In this document: one piece after another, positions 45,060 through 53,973 of the stretch
How the letters are laid out: each line of letters opens with the position of its first letter
How positions within the stretch are numbered: the stretch's first letter is position 1
Notes under the pieces: model-generated
Told to the model about the DNA's origin: nothing
What the model saw: the letters and a program-made list of their open reading frames with translations, nothing else
Databases searched by the model: none
Translations under genes and position numbers: made by a program
DNA from: Microvirga pakistanensis
Lineage (GTDB): Bacteria > Pseudomonadota > Alphaproteobacteria > Rhizobiales > Beijerinckiaceae
DNA length: 64,000 nt
Direction of reading: 5' to 3'
NCBI RefSeq assembly: GCF_004458765.1
Contig: NZ_SPJX01000108.1
Span: 62,001-126,000, forward strand

Positions 45060-45436
45060 GGTGCTTGTGGACAGCTCATGCGGCGATCAGATCGAATTGC
45101 CCTGCGAGTGACAGCTGCAGATTGTAGGCATCCTTCGCCAGTCCTTTGCGCATCATGTGAACCAGTTCAATCCCGCCCAGGATCGCACGAGCGCTGTTCG
45201 AAGTCTTGAACCCGCGCATCGGCCGGATCCGCCGCTTGATCGCCCGACGATTCCGGAGATGCCTCGCTCAATCATCATTTCCTCGAGATCCCGCAGGCTC
45301 AGGCTGTGAGCGAGATACCATGGGACGCACAGCAGGATCACTGAGCGCTCGAAATGGCGGCCTTTGAACATCATGCACCTCCAGAGATGCGGGAGACCTA
45401 TGCCGAACTGAGTTACCAGGTGGTTTGCAACGCACC
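45060..45436 (-). mobile_element. Short IS6-family deletion derivative
   Basis: The transposase remnant lies inside a roughly 377-base unit. The right border TTTGCAACGCACC (45424-45436) reads GGTGCGTTGCAAA on the other strand, like an IS6/IS26-type end. The left border GGTGC at 45060 is a weaker match, so this limit is tentative. The unit cuts the IlvD fragment. Confidence 0.45.
45076..45374 (-). pseudogene. IS6-family transposase remnant with centre deleted
   Basis: The N-terminus FKGRHFERSVILLCVPWYLAHSLSLRDLEEMMIERG is intact. It then jumps, with a frameshift, to RAIKRRIRPMRGFKTSNSARAILGGIELVHMMRKG and ends FDLIAA at the stop (45076-45078). The DDE core is gone. The deletion is of the same kind as in the copy at 24672, but the two elements are different IS6 subgroups. 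Confidence 0.8.
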
Positions 45437-45776
45437 CCCTGAAGAGTGGACCTGTTTCAAGTATTCAAATTCACGATGCCCCGTAAGCGATGATTAGACT
45501 TAGGAATCGATGGCGCTTGTAGCTGAGAGGCCGAGACATTCTCCACCTCCTAGGCTATTAGCAGCTGACCGAAAGTCTCCATGACATCCCCATCTCAGGA
45601 ACCCTACTTCATTGGGGCTGCTGGATGCCGGGTAGAGGCTCCGTGGTGACTTCATCGACACGCACAGACGGTATGGGCTCACAGTAGGTGATGAGTCTTA
45701 GGGTTGCGCCAGTTGGCTGAGTTCCAACTCAGAGCTGAAGCTTGGCATGCGCTCACCCGGCTCGCCGTTCAGCCCC
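45437..45776. other. Spacer between the deleted IS6 element and the GntR gene
   Basis: About 340 bases in which I see no gene, hairpin or repeat. Base composition is lower in GC than in the catabolic operon that follows. Confidence 0.4.
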
Positions 45777-46529
45777 TTACCGTTCAAGGTAGAGGGCAAG
45801 CCTGGCGGCCGCGTTCCGAAGATGTGTTTCCGCTGCTGCGCGCGCGGCGGCCGCATCCTTCCGGACGATGGCATCGAAGATGGCCTGGTGCTCTGCCTGG
45901 ACGGAATGGGTCATGCCGCCCATGCGAGCTGTGTTGGCGCGGGCAGCACGGATGAAATTGCGTACGCGTCGGTCGAGGAAGTCTGATAAGTCCCGAAAGA
46001 AGGGATTGCCCATGGCCTCGACGATAGCCCTGTGAAAGGCAAGGTCTTCCTCAACACCGGGCTCCCCGCGGTCGACCGCAGCTTGCATGGCGTTAAGGTG
46101 GGCTTGGATCTTCTTCAAGTCTTTATTGGAACGTCGTGTGGCGGCGTGCTCAGTGGCAGTTGCTTCAACAGCCATGAGAAGCTCGACGATGTTCCTGATC
46201 TCCTCTTTGTTCGAAAAGTCGGCGACGTCGAGGCGGAAGACCGAGACGGCGCCCGGATCCGCGACGAATGCGCCTGCGCCTTGGCGCGTAACGACAAGAC
46301 CGTCATGCTTCAGCCGCCCTATTGCTTCCCGCACGGTTGGACGGCTCACCCCATAGGTTTCGGAAATCTGCTGCTCAGTTGCAAGCTTCTCACCGGGGAG
46401 CAGATGACCTGAAACAATTTCTTCTTTCAGGCGCAGGGCCAGAGTGTCGGCAAGTGAGGGGCCGCGCCCAATGATATCCCGCATTGCGGAGGCTGAGCGA
46501 CGGTCCGTGGGTTTGGCTACTCTGCTCAT
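45777..46529 (-). CDS. GntR-family regulator, FadR/FCD subfamily
   Basis: A 250-residue regulator. The winged helix-turn-helix is at about residues 28-95 (LRLKEEIVSGHLLPGEKLATEQQISETYGVSRPTVREAIGRLKHDGLVVTRQGAGAFV). The FCD effector domain follows, with metal-binding histidines in EEDLAFHRAIVEAMGN and the SVQAEHQAIFDAI segment. FCD regulators usually bind organic acids. It ends the minus-strand unit and likely controls the large divergent catabolic operon. Confidence 0.88.
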   Translation of the reverse strand: MSRVAKPTDRRSASAMRDIIGRGPSLADTLALRLKEEIVSGHLLPGEKLATEQQISETYGVSRPTVREAIGRLKHDGLVVTRQGAGAFVADPGAVSVFRLDVADFSNKEEIRNIVELLMAVEATATEHAATRRSNKDLKKIQAHLNAMQAAVDRGEPGVEEDLAFHRAIVEAMGNPFFRDLSDFLDRRVRNFIRAARANTARMGGMTHSVQAEHQAIFDAIVRKDAAAARAAAETHLRNAAARLALYLER

Positions 46530-46533
46530 CGAC

Positions 46534-47286
46534 CTAGCTTCCTATGTAAAGTCCGCCATTGACGTGTACGGACTCTCCGGTGATGAAGCTCGCCCAATCC
46601 GAACAGAGGAAGGCGACAAGGCGCGCAACCTCCGCAGGTTGACCGAGGCGTTTGAGAGGAGTTTGCTCAATCAGTTGCGGTCCACGCAGTCGCAGAAGGG
46701 GCTGCACCATCGGGCCATCGATGAGCCCTGGGGAAACTGCGTTGACCCGCACGCGTGGTGCAAGCTCCAAGGCTAGCGACCGCGAGAATGTCAACACGCC
46801 TCCCTTGGCAGCGGCATAATGCGAATGCATGTAGCTGCCCTTGTGACCTGCCATGGAGGCGATGTTCACGATAGAGGCCCCATCGCTCAGATAGGGAATG
46901 GCAGCCCGACAGGTGTAGAACACGCCTGAGAGATTGATGTCGAGCGATTGCTGCCACTGCTGGTCCGTCATGTCATGGACCATCTGATCCCGGTACAGGC
47001 CTGCACTCGTGACAACGAAGTCTATGGTTTCGAATCTCCCCTTGGCGGCCGCAAGGGCGCGATCCGCATCTGCCGAACTGGCAGCATCCTGGCTGAGGAC
47101 CAGTGTGCGCTCAGCCTGGGGGTCGAGTTCACGTGCAAAGGCCTGCAAAGCAGCTTCATCAATGTCCGTGAGAGCGCAGGATGCGCCGAGATCGAAGAAG
47201 AGCTTTGCGATCGCACGGCTGATGCTACCGTTGGCGCCTGTCAGGAGCAAGGTCTTGCCAGCAAAGTTGAACATGGGATGGGCCAT
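46534..47286 (-). CDS. Short-chain dehydrogenase/reductase (unusual cofactor loop)
   Basis: A 250-residue SDR. The catalytic YxxxK is present (SHYAAAK), with NIASMAG carrying the Ser. The cofactor loop reads TGANGSISRAIA instead of TGxxxGIG, so the third glycine is replaced by Ser; NAD(P) binding may differ. The C-terminus GESVHVNGGLYIGS is family-typical. It overlaps nothing but lies three bases from the next SDR, so they are cotranscribed. Confidence 0.85.
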   Translation of the reverse strand: MAHPMFNFAGKTLLLTGANGSISRAIAKLFFDLGASCALTDIDEAALQAFARELDPQAERTLVLSQDAASSADADRALAAAKGRFETIDFVVTSAGLYRDQMVHDMTDQQWQQSLDINLSGVFYTCRAAIPYLSDGASIVNIASMAGHKGSYMHSHYAAAKGGVLTFSRSLALELAPRVRVNAVSPGLIDGPMVQPLLRLRGPQLIEQTPLKRLGQPAEVARLVAFLCSDWASFITGESVHVNGGLYIGS

Positions 47287-47288
47287 TG

Positions 47289-48059
47289 TCAGGTCATCAG
47301 CCAGCCGCCGGCCACGTCACAGACCTGTCCTGTTACGAAAGCAGCGCTGTCCGATGTGAGGAATAGGCAGGTGTTCGCTACGTCCTCGGGGCTGCCGAGG
47401 CGGCGCAGCGGCGTAGCGAGACGCGCAGCCTCATTCGCTTCAGGCGCAGTTCCCCGGACTAGGGGAGTGTCGATCCGCCCAGGAGCCACGGCGTTGACCG
47501 TGATTCCGTAAGGGCCAAGCTCTCCTGCGAGATGCTTGGTGAAGCCGATGATGGCTGCCTTCGACGCTGCGTAATGAACGCCGACGATATCGCAATAGGT
47601 CTTGCCTGCCACCGACGAGAGGCTGACGATCCGGCCTCTCCCAATATCACGCATTCCGGGCACAACCGCGCGCATGCCGTTGAACGCGCCAGTCAGATTG
47701 ACATCGAGAACGCGGCGCCATTCGTCGGGGCTCATCTCCCAGGCGAGCGAACGCTTTCCATCGGCTCCGGTCTTCGGAGAAATGCCAGCGTTATTAACAA
47801 GAATGTCGATCGTTCCCAGAGTGTGGGCAACGTGACGGCACGCTTCAGTGACGGCCGTGTCGTCTGCAACGTCGGCAGAAAGGGCAATCGCCTCATAGCC
47901 CCGCTTGCGGGCGGCGGAGGCAGCTTCCTCCGCGAGGGCGAGGTCGTAATCGAGATATGCGACGCGGGCTCCTGCAGCCGCATGGGCATCCGCAATGGCG
48001 CGCCCGATCCCGCGCCCGGCGCCTGTGATCAATGCGACGCGACCGGAATGGGAACTCAT
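47289..48059 (-). CDS. Short-chain dehydrogenase/reductase
   Basis: A 256-residue classical SDR with TGAGRGIGRAIA (residues 13-24), NNAG (about 91-94), Ser in VSLSSVAG and YAASK. It ends with the usual VTGQVCDVAGGW. It probably oxidises a hydroxyl group of the substrate handled by this cluster. Its start overlaps the quinone oxidoreductase gene by four bases. Confidence 0.9.
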   Translation of the reverse strand: MSSHSGRVALITGAGRGIGRAIADAHAAAGARVAYLDYDLALAEEAASAARKRGYEAIALSADVADDTAVTEACRHVAHTLGTIDILVNNAGISPKTGADGKRSLAWEMSPDEWRRVLDVNLTGAFNGMRAVVPGMRDIGRGRIVSLSSVAGKTYCDIVGVHYAASKAAIIGFTKHLAGELGPYGITVNAVAPGRIDTPLVRGTAPEANEAARLATPLRRLGSPEDVANTCLFLTSDSAAFVTGQVCDVAGGWLMT

Positions 48060-49057
48060 CGACGGATCTCCAACATGATCTTGCCCGAGTGTGCGCTCGA
48101 TTCCATCAATTCATGGGCCTCGCGGGCTTGCTCAAGCGGGAAGGTAGCATGCACGACAGGCCTGACAGCTCCCTTTTCGAGGAGTGGCCATACGTTCTGA
48201 CGCAGGGCATCGGCAATCTTGGCCTTGAGAGCGACCGAACGTGGGCGGAGAGTCGATCCCGTAATCGACAGGCGGCGAAGCATGACGGGCATTAGGTCAA
48301 TGTCGACCTTGCTTGATTGAAGGAAAGCGATCTGAACAAGACGCCCTTCCATGGCGAGAAGCGAGATGTTGCGCGCGATGTACGGACCGCCGACCATGTC
48401 CAGAATGACGTCCACGCCTTTGCCCTCAGTAAGGCGCTTCACTTCCTCGTCGAAGCTTTGCGAGCGGTAATCAATTGCCGCATCGGCGCCGAGCGATCGG
48501 CAGAAGTCGCATTTTTCAGGTGAGCCGGCTGTGGCGTAAACAATTGCCCCGGCGTGCTTGGCGAGTTGGATCGCCGTGGAACCGATGCCGCTCGAGCCCC
48601 CATGCACCAGGAGCGTTTCTCCCGCGACGAGGCCCCCTCGTGTGAAGATATTATCGTAGACAGTGAAATAGTTCTCGGGGAGACCACCTGCCTCCAACAA
48701 CGATAAAGGCCCAGGAACGGGAAGGCAGAGGGCCGAATCGGCCACGCAGTACTCGGCATAGCCGCCGCTCGCCACCAGGGCGCAGACCTCGTCGCCTACA
48801 CTGAGTTCACTCACGCCATCTCCGAGAGCCACGATGCGGCCGGAAACCTCAAGGCCAGGGATCGCGGTTGCGCCAGGGGGAGGGGGATACCCGCCCGCGC
48901 GCTGAAGGCAATCCGGACGGTTCACCCCAGCGGCCACAACCTCAATCAGAACCTGTCCAGAGCCAGGCTGCGGTACAGCCGCGGTTTCAAGTTTTATGAC
49001 TTCCGGCCCACCTGCGCCGTCGAAGCGGACCTGTCGCATTGTATCGGGAAGAGGCAT
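48056..49057 (-). CDS. NAD(P)H:quinone oxidoreductase, zinc-free MDR (PIG3 type)
   Basis: A 333-residue medium-chain reductase from the ATG at 49057; a start at 49075 is possible but has no ribosome binding site. It has GVNRPDCLQRAG, GLEVSGRIVALGDGV and the cofactor loop VHGGSSGIGSTAIQLAK, but lacks the zinc-binding cysteines of alcohol dehydrogenases. Such enzymes reduce quinones or enoyl groups. It is first in the minus-strand unit, divergent from the ABC operon. Confidence 0.87.
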   Translation of the reverse strand: MPLPDTMRQVRFDGAGGPEVIKLETAAVPQPGSGQVLIEVVAAGVNRPDCLQRAGGYPPPPGATAIPGLEVSGRIVALGDGVSELSVGDEVCALVASGGYAEYCVADSALCLPVPGPLSLLEAGGLPENYFTVYDNIFTRGGLVAGETLLVHGGSSGIGSTAIQLAKHAGAIVYATAGSPEKCDFCRSLGADAAIDYRSQSFDEEVKRLTEGKGVDVILDMVGGPYIARNISLLAMEGRLVQIAFLQSSKVDIDLMPVMLRRLSITGSTLRPRSVALKAKIADALRQNVWPLLEKGAVRPVVHATFPLEQAREAHELMESSAHSGKIMLEIRR

Positions 49058-49147
49058 CTCTAAGCGTTTCCTCATGTTCTAGTGAGTGTGTTGTGACCGG
49101 TTGAACCCGCTTCTTGCTACACGACCTAAGGATTAGCAATTTCCTAC

Positions 49148-49158
49148 TTGTCAGGCAA
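49148..49158. promoter_or_regulatory. Candidate GntR (FCD) operator in the divergent promoter region
   Basis: The near-palindrome TTGTCAGGCAA lies in the 209-base gap between the divergent units. Its TTGTC...GNCAA form resembles FadR-type sites. It also overlaps a possible -35 box (TTGTCA) for the plus-strand operon. This is a weak call from one site. Confidence 0.35.
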
Positions 49159-49266
49159 CTTGGTTATCTGCACTATTCGCGCGTCGGCTGAACATGCCGG
49201 ACGGATGCGTCGTATGGCGCTGCTCGGAAAGAGGTCGCTGGACCCGGAGGCCTCACGGAGGAAACG

Positions 49267-50481
49267 ATGAAGGTAGTAATTAAGGCGGCGCTTGCTGCCG
49301 GTTTGGTGCTGGGCGCGTCTCAAGCGTTCGCTCAGGAAGCTGTCAGGATTGGCGCGCTTTATCCGTTCTCTGGAGGCCTCGCCCTTCTCGGAGACGAGAG
49401 CTTCCGCGGCTTGGAAATCGCCGTTGAGGAGCGCAACGCTGCGGGCGGCCTGAATGGGAAGAAGATCGATCTAATTAAGGGCGACGCCGTCGACCCCAAC
49501 CAAGCTGTCGGCGAGGCGCGTCGCCTCACGTCTGTAGACAGGGTTTCGGTGATCTTCGGAACGTATTCATCCTCGCTTGCCCTTGCCGCAACGCAGGTTG
49601 CTCAACTTGCCGGCATTCCATATTTCGAGTTGGGCGCGATCTCTGATCCCATCACAGAGCGCGGCCTGAAATACGTCTTCCGCACAAACCCGACCTCGAA
49701 GAACTTCGCCAATCGCATGGTCGATTCAGTGGCTGAGGCCGTGGCTCCTGCCCTCAACGTCGATCCGAAGAGCCTAAAGATCGGGATCATCCATGAGGAT
49801 TCCCTCTATGGTCAGACGGTCTCCAGTTTCCAGGTGGCGCGTGCCAAGGAGAAGGGTCTGAACGTCGTCGAGACGCTGCCTTACTCTGCAAAGTCGGTCG
49901 ATCTGACGCCGGTGATCTTGCGCCTGAAGTCGGCAGGCGTCGATGTGGTTCTGCAGACCTCCTATCAGAACGATACGGTTCTGTTCTTCCGTCAGATGAA
50001 GGACCAGGGCTTCAAGCCGAAGGCTGTCATCGGCGCCGGCGGCGGCTACTCGACTCGTGATACGGCTCAGGCCGTCGGCAACGAAAACATCGAGGGTGCT
50101 CTCAACGTCGATTTCCCCCAGTACCGCACCAACCCGCAGGCTGCTCCAGGCATTGACGAGTTCGTGAAGAAGTACCAGGCGAAGTATGGCATCCCTCCGC
50201 GTTCTGGTCACAGCCTCACCAACTACATGGGCGCCAACGTCTTCCTCGACGCCATGGCCTCTTCCAAGGACCTGAAGGCCGAGTCGATCCGCGAGACCCT
50301 CTTGAAGGTCGATATTCCGGAAGGAAAGACGCCGACCGGCTGGGGTGTGAAGTTCGACGAAAAAGGCCAGAATACCCGTGTCAGCCCGTTTCTCATGCAG
50401 TGGCAGGGCGGCGAACTCGTGACCGTGTTCCCGCCTGAAGCCGCCGTGACCAAGATGAAGGCCGGGGTCGGTACGAACTGA
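49267..50481 (+). CDS. ABC transporter substrate-binding protein, branched-chain amino acid type
   Basis: A 404-residue periplasmic protein with a signal peptide ending at about residue 22 (SQAFA-QE). It has the LivJ-type opening VRIGALYPFSGGLALLGDE and the NAAGGLNGKKIDLIKGDAVDPNQAV block. GGAGGAAACG provides the ribosome binding site. It is first of the plus-strand catabolic operon. The ligand is likely a carboxylate or polyol rather than an amino acid, because the enzymes behind it are oxidative; that is inference. Confidence 0.9.
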   Translation: MKVVIKAALAAGLVLGASQAFAQEAVRIGALYPFSGGLALLGDESFRGLEIAVEERNAAGGLNGKKIDLIKGDAVDPNQAVGEARRLTSVDRVSVIFGTYSSSLALAATQVAQLAGIPYFELGAISDPITERGLKYVFRTNPTSKNFANRMVDSVAEAVAPALNVDPKSLKIGIIHEDSLYGQTVSSFQVARAKEKGLNVVETLPYSAKSVDLTPVILRLKSAGVDVVLQTSYQNDTVLFFRQMKDQGFKPKAVIGAGGGYSTRDTAQAVGNENIEGALNVDFPQYRTNPQAAPGIDEFVKKYQAKYGIPPRSGHSLTNYMGANVFLDAMASSKDLKAESIRETLLKVDIPEGKTPTGWGVKFDEKGQNTRVSPFLMQWQGGELVTVFPPEAAVTKMKAGVGTN

Positions 50482-50496
50482 TCCTGTCAATATCGT

Positions 50497-50527
50497 CAAT
50501 CTCCGGGGGCGGCACCTCCGGAGATTG
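50497..50527 (+). promoter_or_regulatory. Intercistronic hairpin after the binding-protein gene
   Basis: CAATCTCCGG and its complement CCGGAGATTG form a perfect 10-base-pair stem, extendable to 12 or 13, with a GC-rich loop, 15 bases after the stop. It is placed like the hairpins at 8711 and 38086 and lacks a T-run. Confidence 0.7.
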
Positions 50528-50572
50528 TCTGTCTCATGTCCCATTTTCCTGCTTGCGTCCCGGAGTGCCTGG

Positions 50573-51445
50573 ATGGACGTTCTTGTACAGTTACTACTCA
50601 ATGGCATTCTGCTCGGCAGCATGTATGCCATCATCAGCGTCGGCCTTACCCTGATCTTCGGGATCGTGAGAGTCGTCAATTTCGCCCATGGCGAGTTCCT
50701 GATGGTCGGCATGTACGCCACTTACCTGTTGGGAGCTCATCTGGGCCTGAACCCATATGTTTCAGCCGTTCCCGTCATCGTGCTGCTCTTTGTGCTGGGC
50801 GCTATGGTGCAGCGCTTCATCATTCAGCCCCTTCTCGGGGCGGATGAACACATCCAGATTTTCGCCACAGTTGGCTTGTCGACGGCGCTGATCAATCTGG
50901 CTCTGCTGGTTTTCGGGGCAGACCTCTACTCCCTGACTGTGCCGAGCGCGCGTCAGGCTGTCTCAGCAGGTGGCTACACCATGCTTGTTGGGCAGCTTGT
51001 CATGCTTGCATGCGCGATCGCTCTCGTTGGCGGTCTGCACTTCTTCATGCAAACGACGGCCCTCGGACGCGCAATCCGGGCAACCGCACAGAACCGCAAT
51101 GCAGCTCTTCTCATGGGTGTCAAGGTCGACCGGGTCTATGTGATCACTTTCGGTCTGGGCGCAGCCTGCGTAGGCTTGGCGAGCGCGCTCGTGATCCCGC
51201 TCTATCCCGTTACACCCACTATCGGTACCTACTTCGTTTTGACCGCCTTCGTCGTCGTGGTGCTGGGCGGTATGCGCAGCATCTATGGTGCATTCGTGGG
51301 CGCGATGATCATCGGAATCGTGGATTCCCTCTCTGGCTACTACATTGCCCCTGACCTCAAAGAGGTGGTCTATTTCGCGATCTTCATTCTCATCCTTATC
51401 TTCAAGCCGACGGGCCTCTTCGGGTTCGGCCGCGGTACGGAGTGA
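50573..51445 (+). CDS. livH: Branched-chain-type ABC transporter permease (LivH)
   Basis: A 290-residue permease. The start at 50573 follows GGAG and fits the family opening LVQLLLNGILLGSMYAIISVGL. VVNFAHGEFLMVG and GTYFVLTAFVVVVLGGMRSIYGA are diagnostic. It is the first of two permease parts; the second is fused to an ATPase. Confidence 0.9.
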   Translation: MDVLVQLLLNGILLGSMYAIISVGLTLIFGIVRVVNFAHGEFLMVGMYATYLLGAHLGLNPYVSAVPVIVLLFVLGAMVQRFIIQPLLGADEHIQIFATVGLSTALINLALLVFGADLYSLTVPSARQAVSAGGYTMLVGQLVMLACAIALVGGLHFFMQTTALGRAIRATAQNRNAALLMGVKVDRVYVITFGLGAACVGLASALVIPLYPVTPTIGTYFVLTAFVVVVLGGMRSIYGAFVGAMIIGIVDSLSGYYIAPDLKEVVYFAIFILILIFKPTGLFGFGRGTE

Positions 51446-51449
51446 TTTC

Positions 51450-53285
51450 ATGACCGCAAAAACCATCGTGCCTGCGGTGCCGAACCAGCGCCATGCCGGC
51501 TTCCTGGCACGCCTGACCAACCCTCGGGTCTACTGTTCCCTGATTGCACTTTCACTGATCCTCATCGTGCCGGGGGTTATTGACTCGCCCTTCGTCATGC
51601 ACGTCTTTGTGACAATCTGCATCTTTGCCGCCTTGTCTACGGCATGGAACATCGTCGGAGGATATGCAGGCCAGCTCTCACTGGGGCACATGGTATTCTA
51701 CGGGGTAGGAGGATATACGACCGCTCTCCTGATCCAGCACTTCAGCCTGAGCCCTTGGATCGGCATGTGGGGTGGTGTCGCGCTCTCCGTGATCCTCAGC
51801 GTCGCCATCGGCTACCCGTGCTTCCGATTGCGCGGTCCATTCTTCTCGCTTGCGACGATCGCGTTTCTCGAGGTCGTACGCCTTCTGTCCATCCACTTCA
51901 CCGGCGTGACCGGCGGAGCTGCGGGTCTCATCGTTCCGCTCAACCTCGGCTGGGCATGGATGATCTTCGAGAATAAGTTCAACTACCTGTATATCGCCTT
52001 CGGATTGCTCTTGCTGACGCTGCTAGTCTCCTGGGGCATCCGCAACTCGCGGCTCGGCTACTACCTGACGGCAGTGCGCGAGCGCGAGGATGCTGCCTTG
52101 GCGGCTGGCGTCAACAACACCGGGGTGAAGCTCAAGGCGGTCGTGATCTCGGCGGCATTGACGTCGCTCGTCGGCTCCTTCCACGCTATGTACATGACCT
52201 TCCTTGAGCCCGCGACGATGTTCTCGCTCGCAACCTCCATTGAGATCGCCATGTTCGCCCTGATCGGCGGATTGGGAACAGTGATGGGACCGTTGCTCGG
52301 CACTGTACTTGTCGTGCCTCTTGCGGAGTTGGCGCGAGGCTGGTTGGGCGCCTCCGCTAACGGCCTGCATGGGTTTGTCTACGGCACCGTCCTGGTCATC
52401 ATCACGTTGACGTTGCCGGGTGGGCTTGTGGGAACCTTCGGTCCTCGCTTCACGAAGTGGATCGACCGTCTTCCCGGCGGTGGACGCCTTCATGATACGG
52501 GTCAGGCTCCGGCACAGCGCGCGATTGTCGGCGAAGTTGGCAAACCGATCCTCGAAGCGAAGAACTTGGTGATGAAGTTTGGTGGCTTGACCGCAACCGA
52601 CAACGTGTCGATCACGCTGAACCGTGGCGAGATCCTGGGCATCATCGGCCCCAACGGAGCTGGTAAGACAACCCTGTTCAGCCAGATTTCGGGTTTCCTT
52701 ACGCCGACATCTGGCACTGTCGGTCTCGTAGGGCCCGATGGCGCTATGACAAGCCCGAGTTCTGCCGACGAGTTTGCGCGGCTTGGTGTCGGACGCACGT
52801 TCCAGATCGTGCAGCCCTTCGGTAAGCTCACCGTGCTCGAGAACATCATGATCGGTGCTTTTATGCGCCATCCGAAGGTCGAAGACGCCCGCGCTGCTGC
52901 CTTGCGCGCCGCTCGGCTGGTCGATCTCGAGGACATCAAGGATGTGGAGGCCCGCAACCTTCCCATCGGTGGTCTCAAGCGCTTGGAGGTAGCACGGACC
53001 CTTGCCACTGAGCCCTCGATCCTTCTCCTTGACGAAGTGATGGCGGGGCAGAGCCAGTCCGATACCCAGCGGATGGTCAATCTCATCCGGGCAATTCGCG
53101 ACACGGGCGTCACCATCATCGCAATCGAACACAACATGCAGGCGATCATGAGCCTTTCGGACAGGATCGTGGTGATCGACTCCGGGCGGGTGATCGCTGA
53201 AGGAAACCCGCAAGAGGTCGTCAAGAGCCGGCGGGTGATCGAGGCCTACTTGGGAGAGGATTTCGTCGATGCTCAAGGTCTCTAA
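51450..53285 (+). CDS. Fused LivM permease - LivG ATPase
   Basis: A 611-residue fusion. Residues 1-350 are a LivM-type permease (AGQLSLGHMVFYGVGGYTTALL; MFALIGGLGTVMGPLLGT); a linker of about 20 residues leads into a complete LivG-type ATPase with Walker A GPNGAGKTT, GVGRTFQIVQPFGKLTVLENI, signature LPIGGLKRLEVARTLA and Walker B LLLDEVMAG. LivM-LivG fusions are known in other bacteria. The Walker B Pro is replaced (DEV for DEP). The other ATPase is encoded separately behind it. Confidence 0.9.
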   Translation: MTAKTIVPAVPNQRHAGFLARLTNPRVYCSLIALSLILIVPGVIDSPFVMHVFVTICIFAALSTAWNIVGGYAGQLSLGHMVFYGVGGYTTALLIQHFSLSPWIGMWGGVALSVILSVAIGYPCFRLRGPFFSLATIAFLEVVRLLSIHFTGVTGGAAGLIVPLNLGWAWMIFENKFNYLYIAFGLLLLTLLVSWGIRNSRLGYYLTAVREREDAALAAGVNNTGVKLKAVVISAALTSLVGSFHAMYMTFLEPATMFSLATSIEIAMFALIGGLGTVMGPLLGTVLVVPLAELARGWLGASANGLHGFVYGTVLVIITLTLPGGLVGTFGPRFTKWIDRLPGGGRLHDTGQAPAQRAIVGEVGKPILEAKNLVMKFGGLTATDNVSITLNRGEILGIIGPNGAGKTTLFSQISGFLTPTSGTVGLVGPDGAMTSPSSADEFARLGVGRTFQIVQPFGKLTVLENIMIGAFMRHPKVEDARAAALRAARLVDLEDIKDVEARNLPIGGLKRLEVARTLATEPSILLLDEVMAGQSQSDTQRMVNLIRAIRDTGVTIIAIEHNMQAIMSLSDRIVVIDSGRVIAEGNPQEVVKSRRVIEAYLGEDFVDAQGL

Positions 53286-53973
53286 CGTTACTGCGGGCTA
53301 CGGCCGCACCGTTATCCTGCAGGACCTCTCGATTGAGGTTGGGCGGGGAGAGGTCGTCACCATCATCGGCTCGAACGGTGCAGGCAAGACGACGCTGCTG
53401 CGCACGATTTCGGGTCTTGTGAAGCCCTCCAGCGGCGAGATCACGTTCGATGGGGAGCGGATTGACAGGCGTGATCCTTCCGACATCGTCGGGCGTGGTC
53501 TCATCATGGTTCCGGAGGCACGCCAGCTCTTCCCGGTTATGACTGTGCGCGACAATGTTATGATGGGTTGCTACCATCCCAATGTCCGCGAAGGCGCGGC
53601 CCGCCGGTTTGACGAAGTTCTCGATATTTTTCCAAGGGTCAGGGAACGTCTCGATCAGCTCGCCGGCTCACTGTCTGGCGGCGAGCAACAGATGGTGGCC
53701 ATTGCGCGCGGTCTCATGGCCTCTCCCAGGCTCCTGATGCTGGACGAGCCCTCCCTGGGGCTTGCGCCTCTCATCGTTCAGCAGATGTTCGATGTGGTTG
53801 ACCGCATCTGTCAGATGGGAACGACCGTGCTCCTCGTGGAGCAGAAGGCCTTCCATGCGCTCAAGATCGCCGGTCGAGCCTATGTCATCGAAAATGGCCG
53901 CATCGCCATGGAAAACACCGGAGCCGGTCTCTTGGCCGATCCGCACATTAAGACTGCCTATCTCGGAATTTGA
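53269..53973 (+). CDS. livF: Branched-chain-type ABC transporter ATPase (LivF)
   Basis: A 234-residue ATPase starting 17 bases inside the fused LivM-LivG gene. Walker A GSNGAGKTT, GLIMVPEARQLFPVMTV, signature LSGGEQQMVAIARGLM, Walker B LMLDEPSLGL and VLLVEQK are present. It completes the importer. Its stop codon overlaps the aldehyde dehydrogenase start by one base. Confidence 0.9.
   Translation: MLKVSNVTAGYGRTVILQDLSIEVGRGEVVTIIGSNGAGKTTLLRTISGLVKPSSGEITFDGERIDRRDPSDIVGRGLIMVPEARQLFPVMTVRDNVMMGCYHPNVREGAARRFDEVLDIFPRVRERLDQLAGSLSGGEQQMVAIARGLMASPRLLMLDEPSLGLAPLIVQQMFDVVDRICQMGTTVLLVEQKAFHALKIAGRAYVIENGRIAMENTGAGLLADPHIKTAYLGI

Noticed and set aside
52023..53276. Minus-strand 417-codon frame
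   Set aside because: It is antisense to the LivM-LivG fusion and has no recognisable domain.
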